From: Alphaproteobacteria bacterium | GTDB taxonomy: Bacteria; Pseudomonadota; Alphaproteobacteria; Micavibrionales; Micavibrionaceae | Length of the DNA: 55,418 bases | Assembly: GCA_013215815.1 (NCBI GenBank) | Contig: JABSQP010000015.1 | Span: 1-55,418, forward strand | Reading direction: 5' to 3' | In this document: positions 43,791 through 53,464 of the stretch, piece by piece | Layout: each line of letters opens with the position of its first letter | Numbering within the stretch: position 1 is the first letter of the stretch | Notes under the pieces: generated by a model | The model's input: only the letters and a program-made list of their open reading frames with translations | Told to the model about the DNA's origin: nothing | Databases searched by the model: none | Position numbers and translations under genes: made by a program

Positions 43791-44600
43791 TTATTGCTTG
43801 TTTAAAAATTTTTCTACGGCAGGAAAGATCATTTCATCAGGTAGGTCGTTATGCCCGTATCCCTCTAGCTTTAGAATTTCTTTTGGCCCATTCGCCGTAT
43901 CAAAAAGTCGCTGTCCAAATGATGGCGGTATCACACGATCATTCATGCCCTGAATAACAAATAAAGGCGCTTTAATCGTTTTAATCTTAGCAAAGCTATC
44001 AAATTTATCCTTCATAAGAAGGCGAACAGGAACGAAGAAATAACGCTTCGCCGCAACATCAGGCAAGCTTGTATAGGGCGACTCTAAAACGACAGCTCGT
44101 ACATTTTTAAACTCTGTTGCCATTTGAACAGCAACGCCCGTTCCTATTGATTGACCATATAGAACAATCTGGTTTTCAGGTATTTTTACCTCATTCAAAA
44201 GGTAAGTGATCGATGAACGCGCAGCGTCATAAAGGCCTTGTTCCGATGGTTTGCCATCATTCCCGCCATACCCGGGATACCCTACGGAGAGAAATCCATA
44301 TCCCTGCTTTAGATATAGCGCGGCTAAATAAACATTCCCCACATGATTGGAAGCATTACCATGAAAGAAAACAAGAGTTTCTTTTCCGGTTTGTGGCGCC
44401 CTATACCAAGCTATTGAACGGTTACCATTTGACCTAACCAACTCAATATCTTCAATGTCAAACGCTTTAAAAGCAGAAACATTTGGAACTTCAGCAGAAG
44501 GAAAGAAGATCATTTTTCGCTGCACTAAATACAGCGCAGCGACAGCACAAAAGTATACGAGAAGGATTTGAATAATAATTTTCTTCGCCTTCTCTTTCAT
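43791..44600 (-). CDS. Membrane-anchored alpha/beta hydrolase (ABHD17/BEM46-like)
   Basis: A 269-residue protein with an N-terminal membrane segment (IIIQILLVYFCAVAALYLV) and an alpha/beta hydrolase fold. The oxyanion region is LVFFHGNASNHVGN; the nucleophile elbow is LYGQSIGTGVA; the Asp of the triad is in VIQGMNDRVIPPS and the His in EGYGHNDL. The arrangement resembles the yeast Bem46 and mammalian ABHD17 group and the bacterial YfhR type. Substrate unknown; esters or thioesters are typical. It starts four bases after the aspS stop, so it is likely co-transcribed with aspS. Confidence 0.85.
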   Translation of the reverse strand: MKEKAKKIIIQILLVYFCAVAALYLVQRKMIFFPSAEVPNVSAFKAFDIEDIELVRSNGNRSIAWYRAPQTGKETLVFFHGNASNHVGNVYLAALYLKQGYGFLSVGYPGYGGNDGKPSEQGLYDAARSSITYLLNEVKIPENQIVLYGQSIGTGVAVQMATEFKNVRAVVLESPYTSLPDVAAKRYFFVPVRLLMKDKFDSFAKIKTIKAPLFVIQGMNDRVIPPSFGQRLFDTANGPKEILKLEGYGHNDLPDEMIFPAVEKFLNKQ

Positions 44601-44603
44601 TTC

Positions 44604-46427
44604 CTAAGCAGCCTGCTCTTTTTCAACTTTCTGCTTTGGCATATCGAGCTTGATGTGAAGATCTTTTAGCTGCTCTTTCGTGATATCACTTGGCGCGCTC
44701 ATCATTTGATCTTCGTACTGACCATTCATTACGAATGCATAAACCTCACGAAGGTTAGGCTCATCAGCAAGAAGCATCACGATACGATCAATGCCAAATG
44801 CACAACCACCGTGCGGCGGAGCGCCGTACTGGAAAGCGTTAAGCATACCGCCGAACTTATCTTCCAGAACGCTTTTATCATAGCCAGCAATTTCAAATGC
44901 CTTTTCCATGATTTCTGCTTTGTGGTTTCGGATCGCACCTGAGCATAGCTCAAACCCGTTACAAACTGCGTCATATTGGTATGCGTAAACTTTCTCAGGA
45001 TCTTTATTCAAAAGATCATCCATACCGCCCTGTGGCATTGAAAATGGATTGTGGGAGAAATCAACTTCGCCTGTGAACTCGTCACGTTCATACATTGGGA
45101 AATCAATAATCCAACAGAATTTATATACACCCTTCTCGCGCTCTGCTTCGTGGCCTTCAGGAAGCGCATCACAAATTGCATCACGAGCACGCCCTGCAAA
45201 CTTGGCAGCCGCCATTTCTTTATTACAAACGAAGAAAATTGCATCGCCATCTTCAAGACCAGCAATCTTTTTAAGTTCTTCTTGCGCCGCCGCAGGAATG
45301 AACTTCGCGATTGGGCCCGCACCCTCACCGTTTTCCATCTTAACGTAACCAAGACCCGGCGCACCTTCACCTTGTGCCCAAGAGTTTAGCTTATCAAAGA
45401 ACCTACGTGGTTGATCACCAACCTTAGGTGCACGGATAGCGCGTACAACACCGCCTTTTTCAATTGTGCCTTTGAACGCTTTAAATTCCACATCATCACG
45501 TGCGAACACTTCTGTTACATCAACGATTTCTAATGGGTTACGAAGGTCAGGTTTATCTGACCCGTATTTTAACATCGCATCTTCAAAACGAAGGTGCGGC
45601 AACCATTCAACCTTATGCTTTGTGCCTGTGAAATCTCCGAACGTTTCAAAGATATTCTCAATCACAGGCTGCATTGTGTTGAACACATCATCCTGAGAGA
45701 CAAAAGACATTTCCATGTCGAGCTGATAGAACTCTGCCAAGCGATCCGCACGACCATCTTCATCGCGGAAACATGGAGCAATTTGGAAGTATTTATCAAA
45801 ACCAGAAACCATTAGCATCTGTTTGAACTGTTGTGGCGCCTGCGGCAAAGCGTAGAACTTACCTGGGTGCAAACGTGATGGCACCAAATAATCACGCGCC
45901 CCTTCTGGAGAAGACGCAGTTAGAATTGGTGTTTGAAATTCTTGGAAACCTTGCGCATGCATTTTTTCACGCATGGCAAAAATTACGTCATTACGCAGAC
46001 GGATGTTCTTTTGCATTTTTTCGCGGCGAAGGTCGAGGTAGCGATATTTGAGGCGAATTTCTTCACCCGCGCCATCATCTTCCGCCACCTGAAATGGGAT
46101 CACTTCTGCAGCGCCCTGAATTTCCAGCGCATCAATGTACACTTCGATATCGCCTGTTGGCATATTTTTGTTTTGTGTCTCACCCGGACGTTGACGCACA
46201 TCACCAGAAATTGTGATCACTGATTCAACACGGCATTTTTCAATTTCTGCCAACAGTGGTGATCCTTCATCAACAACACACTGGGTCACGCCGTATGTAT
46301 CACGAAGGTCAATAAACACCACGCCGCCGTGATCACGCTTACGAGAAATCCAACCCGATAGCTTGATTGTTTGACCAACATGATCTGCGCGAAGCTCTGC
46401 GCAAGTATGTGTGCGGTACTGATGCAT
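44604..46427 (-). CDS. aspS: Aspartyl-tRNA synthetase
   Basis: A class II synthetase of 607 residues, the bacterial long type with a GAD insertion domain. The anticodon-binding OB fold ([22 protein letters not shown]) is at the start; motif 2 is [23 protein letters not shown] and motif 3 is [16 protein letters not shown]. The C terminus has a short acidic/basic tail. Alphaproteobacteria often have a non-discriminating form that also makes Asp-tRNA(Asn) when GatCAB is present, but that cannot be read from here. Its leader has a hairpin that covers the ribosome-binding site (next entry). Confidence 0.97.
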   Translation of the reverse strand: MHQYRTHTCAELRADHVGQTIKLSGWISRKRDHGGVVFIDLRDTYGVTQCVVDEGSPLLAEIEKCRVESVITISGDVRQRPGETQNKNMPTGDIEVYIDALEIQGAAEVIPFQVAEDDGAGEEIRLKYRYLDLRREKMQKNIRLRNDVIFAMREKMHAQGFQEFQTPILTASSPEGARDYLVPSRLHPGKFYALPQAPQQFKQMLMVSGFDKYFQIAPCFRDEDGRADRLAEFYQLDMEMSFVSQDDVFNTMQPVIENIFETFGDFTGTKHKVEWLPHLRFEDAMLKYGSDKPDLRNPLEIVDVTEVFARDDVEFKAFKGTIEKGGVVRAIRAPKVGDQPRRFFDKLNSWAQGEGAPGLGYVKMENGEGAGPIAKFIPAAAQEELKKIAGLEDGDAIFFVCNKEMAAAKFAGRARDAICDALPEGHEAEREKGVYKFCWIIDFPMYERDEFTGEVDFSHNPFSMPQGGMDDLLNKDPEKVYAYQYDAVCNGFELCSGAIRNHKAEIMEKAFEIAGYDKSVLEDKFGGMLNAFQYGAPPHGGCAFGIDRIVMLLADEPNLREVYAFVMNGQYEDQMMSAPSDITKEQLKDLHIKLDMPKQKVEKEQAA

Positions 46428-46433
46428 AAGAAA

Positions 46434-46473
46434 AACCCCTTAAATTGGCTAAAATTCAATAATTCAAGGGGTT
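46434..46473 (-). promoter_or_regulatory. Leader hairpin sequestering the aspS ribosome-binding site
   Basis: On the minus strand AACCCCTT pairs with AAGGGGTT over a 24-base loop. The second arm contains AAGGGG, at eight bases from the aspS ATG, the probable Shine-Dalgarno. The stem is followed by TTTC, so it could also end transcription early. An arrangement like this may control aspS by ribosome access or attenuation. No T-box-type specifier or anticodon-like loop was identified. Confidence 0.45.
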
Positions 46474-46510
46474 ATATAGCGGATTTTAGGTGCAAATGGA
46501 AAGCTATTTA

Positions 46511-47047
46511 TTACCCTAAACAGGCAGAAAGAGCGGTATAAGTTACTTTCATACGCTCCCTCGCTTCTTCGACGTCATTGTTAGAGAAGAAATCACTATT
46601 TATGCCAGGCTCTTTAAAGCCATCTTCATCGACTAATTGCCAGGTGACACCTGCACTGGCTGGTATATATTGCATCTGCAGTTTATGAGAAATACCAGCA
46701 CCATTTAAGTCTTTCATTTCAACAGTTTGTTCGAAGCGATGAGAAGATATTCCGCCGTTGCCGTCAAGAGCACCAACATATCCGGCATAATTGGAGTAAT
46801 CGGTATACTCAACACCTCGATCATCTATGTATTCGGGACGGCGCTCATGCGAATAACCCGTTATTTGCTTTTTTATGGTCTTATCATGTAATTCAACGGT
46901 GATGTCATCACCAAGATCTGAGGTAAAAACATCACGAGCGCATCCCTCAAATGCATCACCTAAGCTGTCGGCATAACTGGACGTTGCTGTTAATGCAACA
47001 ACACCTATAGCGCCTGCTCGCTTCACCCATTTAGCCGTATATGACAT
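46511..47047 (-). CDS. Secreted protein of unknown function
   Basis: A 178-residue protein with a signal peptide (MSYTAKWVKRAGAIGVVALTATSSYADS). The ATG at 47047 was chosen since the signal peptide then begins with a basic stretch; a start at 47107 would add 20 residues without that order. No family recognised. The mature part starts with a Cys region (DAFEGCARDVFTSDLG) and ends with SACLG, a probable disulfide pair, with a middle rich in Tyr, Asp and Gly. The gene is divergent from rnd with 103 bases between. Likely periplasmic; the function is open. Confidence 0.72.
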   Translation of the reverse strand: MSYTAKWVKRAGAIGVVALTATSSYADSLGDAFEGCARDVFTSDLGDDITVELHDKTIKKQITGYSHERRPEYIDDRGVEYTDYSNYAGYVGALDGNGGISSHRFEQTVEMKDLNGAGISHKLQMQYIPASAGVTWQLVDEDGFKEPGINSDFFSNNDVEEARERMKVTYTALSACLG

Positions 47048-47150
47048 GAATTTTGTACTTTCACTAATTCTGGAATAAGTATATCCAATATTTTTTACAT
47101 AATTCAATATTTTCTTTGTAAATATCTGATTTACCGTGTAAAAACGGCCA

Positions 47151-48302
47151 ATGATTATTCAAACGCAGAGCCAACTGAACGATATTTGCGCCAAATTAGC
47201 GCAAAAACCATACATAACGATCGATACAGAATTCTTGAGAGATAAGACATTTTATCCCATTCTATGTCTTATCCAGCTTGCCGCTGAGGGTATCGACGCA
47301 GTTGCTGTTGACCCAATTGAACATGACTTAGACCTCTCACCACTTCATGATTTGCTTCAAAATGAGAACGTACTAAAAGTTTTCCATGCCGCGCGTCAGG
47401 ATTTGGAAATTTTCTATTATATGAACGAAAAAATCCCACACCCCATCTTTGATACACAAGTAGCAGCAATGGTATGTGGTTATGGCGATTCAATTGCTTA
47501 TCACCGTCTCGTCCAGGATGTAACAGGGCATGCATTAGCAAAAAACGCACAATTTACAGATTGGTCTCGACGTCCTTTGTCAAAGAAACAATTAAATTAC
47601 GCCCTAGATGATGTGATTTTCCTTCGCGATGTCTATAAAACTCTAGATAAGCGATTAAAAGAGCAAAAACGCGTAAGCTGGCTCAAGGCTGAAATGGAGA
47701 TTCTAACTAGCGAAAGCACGTACGAACAAAAACCAGAAGACATATGGCAACGTGTAAAAATTCGATCAGACAAACCAAAGGTTTTGGCTGTGTTAAGAGA
47801 ATTAGCAAAGTGGCGTGAAGAAACAGCACGCGAAAAAAATGTACCGCGTAACAGAGTTGTCAAAGATGACGCTTTAGCGGATATCGCAATTTACATGCCG
47901 GATGATAAAGATGCTTTATCACGCATTCGCAGCCTTCCCAAAGATGTAGCAAAAGGACGCGGGGACACCATTTTATCTCTCGTTTCAAAAGCAAAAAAAT
48001 CCGACAAATCAACATGGCCACAAGTGAAGAAAAAAGACATCTTCCCTAAGCACGCCACACCTACATTAGAAATGCTTAAACTGCTTCTGAAGATTAATGC
48101 ATCAGAAGCTGACGTCGCCGCAAAAATGATCGCATCAAAAAGTGATTTGGAAACACTTGCCGTTGAGGCAGATCCAGACATTGCTGCTATGAAAGGCTGG
48201 CGCTTTGAATTATTTGGTAAAGATGCGCAGGCTCTTAAAGAGGGTAACCTAACGCTTGGCCTTCATGATGGTAGAATTCAAAAGGTAAGCAAAGATGCCT
48301 AA
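47151..48302 (+). CDS. rnd: Ribonuclease D
   Basis: RNase D trims the 3' end of tRNA precursors. The 383-residue protein has the DEDD exonuclease motifs: Asp25 and Glu27 in ITIDTEFLR, the VFHAARQDLEIFYY block and QLNYALDDVIFLRDVY, and two HRDC-type helical domains in the C-terminal half (VLRELAKWREETAREKNVPRNRVVKDDAL). The next gene overlaps by eight bases. Length and layout are those of alphaproteobacterial RNase D. Confidence 0.95.
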   Translation: MIIQTQSQLNDICAKLAQKPYITIDTEFLRDKTFYPILCLIQLAAEGIDAVAVDPIEHDLDLSPLHDLLQNENVLKVFHAARQDLEIFYYMNEKIPHPIFDTQVAAMVCGYGDSIAYHRLVQDVTGHALAKNAQFTDWSRRPLSKKQLNYALDDVIFLRDVYKTLDKRLKEQKRVSWLKAEMEILTSESTYEQKPEDIWQRVKIRSDKPKVLAVLRELAKWREETAREKNVPRNRVVKDDALADIAIYMPDDKDALSRIRSLPKDVAKGRGDTILSLVSKAKKSDKSTWPQVKKKDIFPKHATPTLEMLKLLLKINASEADVAAKMIASKSDLETLAVEADPDIAAMKGWRFELFGKDAQALKEGNLTLGLHDGRIQKVSKDA

Positions 48303-48783
48303 ACTCTACCTTCTACGTCATGGACAGGCCGCCTCCTCTTTTAACCAAGAAGATAAAGATCGCCCGCTCACGCAACACGGTGTATCGCAGGCTTCATCAC
48401 TCGCCTCTCATGTTCAAGACATTCAAAAGACATTATGCTCCTCTGCCAAGCGGACACAGATGACAGCACGCGCAGTTCAAAGTGCTGGCGGTAATCTAGG
48501 AAATATCGAATATCAGGATCATTTATATAACGCTTCTGCGGGCGATCTTCTCAGCGCTATCCAGGAATGTAGTTCAGAGAATATTCTAATTGTCGCGCAT
48601 AACCCCGGCATTCATTTACTGGCACGCTCACTTGCCGACAAAGGTGATGAAGCGCAATTAGAAAAGCTGAATATCTTTTACAATCCAGCAACGTTATCTA
48701 TCTTTGAGTGTGATGTAGAAAACTGGAGCGATATTAAACCGCAAAGCAACAGGCTTTTAGATCTGATTATTCCTGAATTATAG
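48295..48783 (+). CDS. SixA-like phosphohistidine phosphatase
   Basis: A 162-residue histidine phosphatase with the RHG motif at Arg8-His9 (LYLLRHGQAASSF) and the second catalytic His in ILIVAHNPGIHLLARSL. SixA dephosphorylates a phosphohistidine, for example in the Hpt domain of ArcB in E. coli. The start overlaps rnd by eight bases, so the two are co-translated. In this bacterium, Hpt-containing kinases exist (for example 12267-14195), so its target could be such a relay, but no direct link is visible. Confidence 0.88.
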   Translation: MPKLYLLRHGQAASSFNQEDKDRPLTQHGVSQASSLASHVQDIQKTLCSSAKRTQMTARAVQSAGGNLGNIEYQDHLYNASAGDLLSAIQECSSENILIVAHNPGIHLLARSLADKGDEAQLEKLNIFYNPATLSIFECDVENWSDIKPQSNRLLDLIIPEL

Positions 48784-48990
48784 GCCCAACTTCTGATCAA
48801 TAAATGTAACAATATGCCCTGCATTAGGATGCAAGTATGGAATTTGGTATTCACCTCGTTGATCATTAAAAGTAAGCTCCAATGACTCCATTAGCTTCTG
48901 AACCTCTCCACTAGGAGTATCAACCTCAACATAACGGTACCCATCGGTTTTCGAAAAATTACAGCCTTGAAATACGATATTTAAATCCAT
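48778..48990 (-). CDS. Small hypothetical protein
   Basis: A 70-residue protein, MDLNIVFQGCNFSKTDGYRYVE to the stop, that overlaps the 3' end of sixA by six bases on the opposite strand. It has a compact alternating pattern of strands and helices (VQKLMESLELTFNDQRGEYQ). No family is recognised. Upstream there is a TTGACT hexamer at the hda stop and a palindrome TTACAT-N5-ATGTAA (49026-49042), which could be its promoter region with an operator. The codon use and composition look like the neighbours. The confidence is moderate because the ribosome-binding site is weak. Confidence 0.5.
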   Translation of the reverse strand: MDLNIVFQGCNFSKTDGYRYVEVDTPSGEVQKLMESLELTFNDQRGEYQIPYLHPNAGHIVTFIDQKLGL

Positions 48991-49046
48991 AGATACACCA
49001 TCACTTTACTTTGAGAGCGATGAAATTACATTCATTATGTAAAAAG

Positions 49047-49724
49047 TCAAGAAATAATATCTTTAAGCAGTGGAATAGAGATTTTTCGCTTCTCTACAAG
49101 AGCACGTCTGTCGGCCTCTTCTACCAAATCACGAACAGCTTCAAACGAACGCTCAATACGCGGCAAAATATAATTAAGCGCTTCCGCACTCACGCGAATT
49201 TGACGGTCATTGAATAACTTAACAAGAACAGCCGTTAGAAGCTGCTCATCAGGCTCACGAATTGAAACAGAAGGTGCCGCGCGCAAACGCGATGCCAGAT
49301 CAGGCAGTGCAAAAGTGCGGCGCACTGGCGGCTCCAGTAACGTTAAAAGAAAGCTACGCTTTTCCTCTTTGAAAATATTATAAAGGTGGAAGAGCCCTTT
49401 CTCTCCCTCAAGATTACCAATAAGATTATCTGCATCTTCAATAATGACGTGGTGTTCCATATCCGCAATATCACGAATAACATCTTCATTGATGCTCGAT
49501 GCCTTTACACAAATCGCCGACGTCTTCTCAGCCCATACAGCGCCAAGGTGGGTTTTACCACTCGCCACAGGACCATATAGAATAAGGGATGGAGCAGGCC
49601 ATTCCGGCCATAGGTCAATCCACGCAACAGCATCCTCATTGCATGGCGCAACAAGAAAATCCTGTCGACCAAGCGCTGTCCTGTTCCCCAAATCGAGGGG
49701 AATTTGTTCTAAAGCATTCCCCAT
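49047..49724 (-). CDS. hda: DnaA regulatory inactivator Hda (HdaA-type)
   Basis: A 225-residue DnaA-related AAA protein. The N-terminal clamp-binding motif QIPLDL at residues 7-12 ties it to the sliding clamp; the Walker A GPVASGKTH and a Walker B (HHVIIEDADNL) follow, then the sensor and the arginine finger regions (ASRLRAAP). With the clamp it triggers hydrolysis of ATP-DnaA after initiation. It is the last gene of DUF2066/perM/hda on this strand, with a gap of three bases to perM. Confidence 0.92.
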   Translation of the reverse strand: MGNALEQIPLDLGNRTALGRQDFLVAPCNEDAVAWIDLWPEWPAPSLILYGPVASGKTHLGAVWAEKTSAICVKASSINEDVIRDIADMEHHVIIEDADNLIGNLEGEKGLFHLYNIFKEEKRSFLLTLLEPPVRRTFALPDLASRLRAAPSVSIREPDEQLLTAVLVKLFNDRQIRVSAEALNYILPRIERSFEAVRDLVEEADRRALVEKRKISIPLLKDIIS

Positions 49725-49727
49725 ATT

Positions 49728-50894
49728 TTATGACTTCGCAGTTTTCTTTGTTGATTTCTTAACGGCCTTCTTGGCTGCTTTTTTAACCTTCTTCTTTACC
49801 GATTTTTTAATCGGCTTTGCCTTTGGCGGCGACTTCTTGTAAAGCGGGCTCGCCTTGTATTGCAAAATAGCAAAGCTAACCAGAACACCGATAACTGCGG
49901 CTACCGGAACAGCGAGAAGCATTCCAAGAATACCAAAGAGACTTCCGCCTGCCATCAACGCAAAGATAATCCAAAGCGGATGAAGACCAACGCTATCACC
50001 AATAATTTTTGGCGATAAAATATTTCCTTCGATAATTTGCCCTGCCACAAAAATAGCAGCAATGATACCAACATAGCTAAGCTCGCCGGCTTGGAACCAC
50101 GCAACAATTAAACTGACGAATAAACCAAAAAATGATCCGACCATCGGAATAATTGAGAGAACACCAGCAGAGATACCGATTAAAAATCCATAGTTTAAAT
50201 CAGCAATAGTATGGGCTTCAGCGTTTATCACAGCCAAGAAAAACGCGACAGTAATTTGCCCACGAACAAAACCTGATACTTTTGCATTCATCTGCGACAA
50301 AAGATCTTTAATCATTCTTTCTTTCTCTCTTGGAATTAAATCATTAATCCATGCCGTAACACGTGGCCACTCTTGCATCATAAAAAATGCAACTAATGGT
50401 GTTAGCAACACTGTTGTCAAAAACCCTACTACAGCCTGGCCTCCTGAAGCCAAACCAGAAGCAACACCGCCCGTTACCTGAATAACCTTACCGGCGTTAG
50501 ATTGCAAAAACGTTTTTAAATTTTCAACGTAATCACCGCCAAATTTTTCTTGAGCCGATGTCAGGTAAGGCGTTAAAAATTCTACGAACTGATCAACATA
50601 ACCAGGAATACTCTCCGCTAATCCGGCGGCTTCTCTCGCCAGCGGCGGCCCTGCAAACGCAAGAACACCAGCAACGAAAATAAAGAAAGATAAAAGAATA
50701 AGAAGAACCGCAGCAATGCGTGGTAATTTCAATTTAATCAAAATACCAACAACAGGCTCCAACAAGTAAGCGATCGCAATACCAAGAACAAACGGTGTAA
50801 GAACCCCTTTAAAAATCCACACGAACCCAAAAAAGAGTAATGCTGTTGCGCCCCAAAACATAAGATGGGCCTGTGGTTTTGTTATAGTGCTCAT
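49728..50894 (-). CDS. AI-2E family transporter (PerM/YdiK-like) with Lys-rich tail
   Basis: A 388-residue membrane protein with 7-8 helices. The family's blocks are WGATALLFFGFVWIFKGVLTPF, GIAIAYLLEPVVG and GFLIGISAGVLSIIPMVGS, then a final GMLLAVPVAAVIGVL. The ATG at 50894 was chosen because GGGGAG precedes it; an upstream frame would overlap the DUF2066 gene. The cytoplasmic C terminus (about 35 residues) is lysine-, alanine- and threonine-rich, like the tail of the TopA at 28264. The family exports small molecules including autoinducer 2 or Na+(K+)/H+ exchange; the substrate here is unknown. Confidence 0.9.
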   Translation of the reverse strand: MSTITKPQAHLMFWGATALLFFGFVWIFKGVLTPFVLGIAIAYLLEPVVGILIKLKLPRIAAVLLILLSFFIFVAGVLAFAGPPLAREAAGLAESIPGYVDQFVEFLTPYLTSAQEKFGGDYVENLKTFLQSNAGKVIQVTGGVASGLASGGQAVVGFLTTVLLTPLVAFFMMQEWPRVTAWINDLIPREKERMIKDLLSQMNAKVSGFVRGQITVAFFLAVINAEAHTIADLNYGFLIGISAGVLSIIPMVGSFFGLFVSLIVAWFQAGELSYVGIIAAIFVAGQIIEGNILSPKIIGDSVGLHPLWIIFALMAGGSLFGILGMLLAVPVAAVIGVLVSFAILQYKASPLYKKSPPKAKPIKKSVKKKVKKAAKKAVKKSTKKTAKS

Positions 50895-50916
50895 ACCAAT
50901 ACTCTCCCCGTTTTTT

Positions 50917-52095
50917 TTAATAATAAGATCGATTATAGCCCGATCCTGGTGCGTTTTGTGCCGGTGCACTTGCAGGTGCATTATATGGTTGCGGTGCAGC
51001 GCGATAAATACGATAAACCTGCTGCTGATAAATATTAGTTGGTTGACCTAAAATTAAACCAGAAGTTTGTAACGCACGCGATAGCCTGTTTGTATCACCG
51101 TGAAAAGATAACGAAACACTCGCCTCTCTCGGCGTAAGACGATCAACGCGTACTGTTTGCATGCCGGGCACGCGTTCTAATGTTTGCTTGGCATTGATCC
51201 ATTCACGCACAGACGTAAAATTCATAATCGCACGAATAAGCTGAACATCTGCAGAAGCCACAGCCGTTTCCTCTTTCCAGTCACTTTTGTAACGCCTCAT
51301 GAGCTGGTTAACAGCACGATCATAAAGGACGCTTTGGGCTTCCCCCGCCTGTCCCTGAACTGTCATTTGACCAGCAAACTGAGGTCCGCGGATTTTAGCG
51401 CTATATAAAGATAAGCGTAAATTCTCTACCCCAACAGGCGAAATCTCTGGCGATGCTAATATGATACTTACTTCGTTTGCACCATAACGATCACGCATAC
51501 GCTCTAACTTCACAGGATCATAATTAAGTGGCGAATACTCATTAACCTGTGACACGTCATCAATGTCACCAACGGGAACAACCGTTGATGCCATAACACC
51601 TCCATTGCCGCGTACGCGCGCCCAAGCACTTAAAAATGGATTTGCGCTATCCCAAAGAATGGTTTGCGATCCTGATTGATAAAACGGCAGTACCAATACG
51701 GCGCCACGCGGAATATCAGAATAGGTCTGCCCTTGTTCAATGACTTGTTTTTGGAATGAATCTGGACGGAAACGGATCGTATATGTCCCTTTATAGCGCT
51801 TGGCAGATAATTGTTCTTTCGTGACCTCAAAATCCTTCACCATAAAAGAAATAGACTCAGCATCTAATTCCCCAGCTTGCGCCTCTACATCACTATTTAC
51901 CAAGCGCTCCCTAAGCTCTTGATAAGCTTTGACTTGCGCTTCGGTGAAGGCTTTTTCCCGCGCTTCGAGCGCATTTTTAGCCGTTACATCAACCTCAACC
52001 CCCTCAACTGTATAGAGATCGGCACGCGCCGCGTTAAAAGATGCTGCAAAAAGGCAAAAAACAAGGGTGAAAAGCGCACAAAACACTGTACGCAT
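50917..52095 (-). CDS. DUF2066-family periplasmic protein
   Basis: A secreted protein of 392 residues with a signal peptide (MRTVFCALFTLVFCLFAASFNAARAD). The start at 52095 gives a proper signal sequence; in-frame upstream starts exist up to 52200 but would add a weak prefix. The N-terminal domain (VDVTAKNALEAREKAFTEAQVKAYQELRERLV) is the DUF2066 hallmark. A Pro/Ala-rich C terminus ends with QNAPGSGYNRSYY. DUF2066-perM-hda with purM divergent is a well-conserved alphaproteobacterial gene order. Function unknown. Confidence 0.88.
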   Translation of the reverse strand: MRTVFCALFTLVFCLFAASFNAARADLYTVEGVEVDVTAKNALEAREKAFTEAQVKAYQELRERLVNSDVEAQAGELDAESISFMVKDFEVTKEQLSAKRYKGTYTIRFRPDSFQKQVIEQGQTYSDIPRGAVLVLPFYQSGSQTILWDSANPFLSAWARVRGNGGVMASTVVPVGDIDDVSQVNEYSPLNYDPVKLERMRDRYGANEVSIILASPEISPVGVENLRLSLYSAKIRGPQFAGQMTVQGQAGEAQSVLYDRAVNQLMRRYKSDWKEETAVASADVQLIRAIMNFTSVREWINAKQTLERVPGMQTVRVDRLTPREASVSLSFHGDTNRLSRALQTSGLILGQPTNIYQQQVYRIYRAAPQPYNAPASAPAQNAPGSGYNRSYY

Positions 52096-52199
52096 AGGTC
52101 CGTAATGCTTATAAGATTGGAACATCATCAATAAAGTCATTATGCAATTGTTAGATGTGAAATATGACTTTTTTATAACGGAAGTGGCTATAAAGAACA

Positions 52200-53279
52200 A
52201 TGAAACAAAGTGCTTATAAAGATGCTGGTGTGGATATAGATGCGGGGGCAGAGCTTGTCGAACGCATTAAACCTGCTGTAAAGGCAACACATCGAAGCGG
52301 TATGATGAGCGGTTTAGGCGGATTTGGGGCCTTTTTTGACCCAAAAGCAGCAGGTTACAACGACCCTATCCTAGTATCTGCAACAGATGGTGTAGGAACA
52401 AAGTTAAAAATCGCTATCGATACAGGTATTCATGACACAGTTGGCATCGATCTCGTTGCAATGTGTGTAAACGATTTGATTGTACAAGGGGCAGAACCCC
52501 TCTTTTTCCTCGATTACTTTGCTTGCGGAAAATTAGATGTAGACGCAGCAGCAGCTATTGTGGGCGGCATTGCCAAAGGTTGTGAAGAGTCCGGTTGCGC
52601 GCTCATTGGCGGTGAAACAGCAGAAATGCCTGGTATGTACGATGAAGGCGATTATGACCTTGCCGGATTCACAGTCGGCGCAGTTGAACGCGGCGAACAA
52701 CTAACAGGTGAATCAATTAATGATGGTGATGTTATTCTAGGCTTGGCCGCAAGTGGCCTCCACTCAAACGGCTTCTCTCTTGTTCGTAAAGTTGTCGATA
52801 GCATGCAAGGCCATGATTACGATAGCCCATGCCCTTTTGAAGATGGCAAAACAATGGGACAAGCATTGCTAACACCGACAAAACTGTACGTTAAATCAGT
52901 TCTTGCCGCTTTGAAGCTTAAAGACGACGATGGAAACCCAATGATTAAAGGGATCGCCAATATCACAGGTGGCGGCCTTATTGAAAATATTCCGCGAATT
53001 TTACCAGAAGGAATGGATGCGCAATTAGACGCCAAAAACTGGACATTACCGCCAGTTTTTCAATGGTTAGCAGATAATGGAAACCTCTCTCCTGAGGACA
53101 TGGCGGTCACACTTAACTGTGGTATCGGCATGGTTGTTATTGTCGACAAAAAAAATGCTGCGAATATTCATGAAAAATTAACAGCTGAGGGTGAAAATGT
53201 GATGGAAATAGGCTATATTAGAGCCTCAAACGGCTCTTCTGCCGTTCACATTGACAATATCGATCTATTAGGATGTTAA
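52200..53279 (+). CDS. purM: Phosphoribosylformylglycinamidine cyclo-ligase
   Basis: PurM makes aminoimidazole ribotide in purine synthesis. At 359 residues it has the family's blocks: [52 protein letters not shown] and [16 protein letters not shown]. The usual downstream purN is not present; a small oxidase subunit gene follows after 13 bases. The gene starts close to the 5' end of the divergent DUF2066 gene, which needs a promoter within that gap. Confidence 0.96.
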   Translation: MKQSAYKDAGVDIDAGAELVERIKPAVKATHRSGMMSGLGGFGAFFDPKAAGYNDPILVSATDGVGTKLKIAIDTGIHDTVGIDLVAMCVNDLIVQGAEPLFFLDYFACGKLDVDAAAAIVGGIAKGCEESGCALIGGETAEMPGMYDEGDYDLAGFTVGAVERGEQLTGESINDGDVILGLAASGLHSNGFSLVRKVVDSMQGHDYDSPCPFEDGKTMGQALLTPTKLYVKSVLAALKLKDDDGNPMIKGIANITGGGLIENIPRILPEGMDAQLDAKNWTLPPVFQWLADNGNLSPEDMAVTLNCGIGMVVIVDKKNAANIHEKLTAEGENVMEIGYIRASNGSSAVHIDNIDLLGC

Positions 53280-53292
53280 GCGAGGAATAAAA

Positions 53293-53436
53293 ATGGGAAA
53301 CCATCAAGCTGTAGAGGTTGATCCGAAGGAAGTTGAAAAAGCGCAAGCGCTATGGAACGGCTTCACTTTCTTTTCAAAAATTGCCGTCGGCATTACCTGC
53401 GGTGTTTTAGCTCTTCTCGCTCTCATTCTTCTATAA
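53293..53436 (+). CDS. aa3-type cytochrome c oxidase subunit IV (COX4_pro_2), 47 residues
   Basis: A tiny frame with a GAGGAA ribosome-binding site in the right place. It begins MGNHQAVEVDPKEVEKAQ, then ALWNGFTFFSKIAVGITCGV and a hydrophobic end (LALLALILL), the layout of the small subunit IV of alphaproteobacterial aa3 oxidase: a short charged N terminus with a W-x-G-F segment and one membrane helix. The oxidase core genes are not in the window. Placement directly after purM is known in some relatives as far as I recall, but I cannot verify it. Confidence 0.75.
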   Translation: MGNHQAVEVDPKEVEKAQALWNGFTFFSKIAVGITCGVLALLALILL

Positions 53437-53464
53437 TTTCGGTTATAGCAAGAAAGCCACCCTA

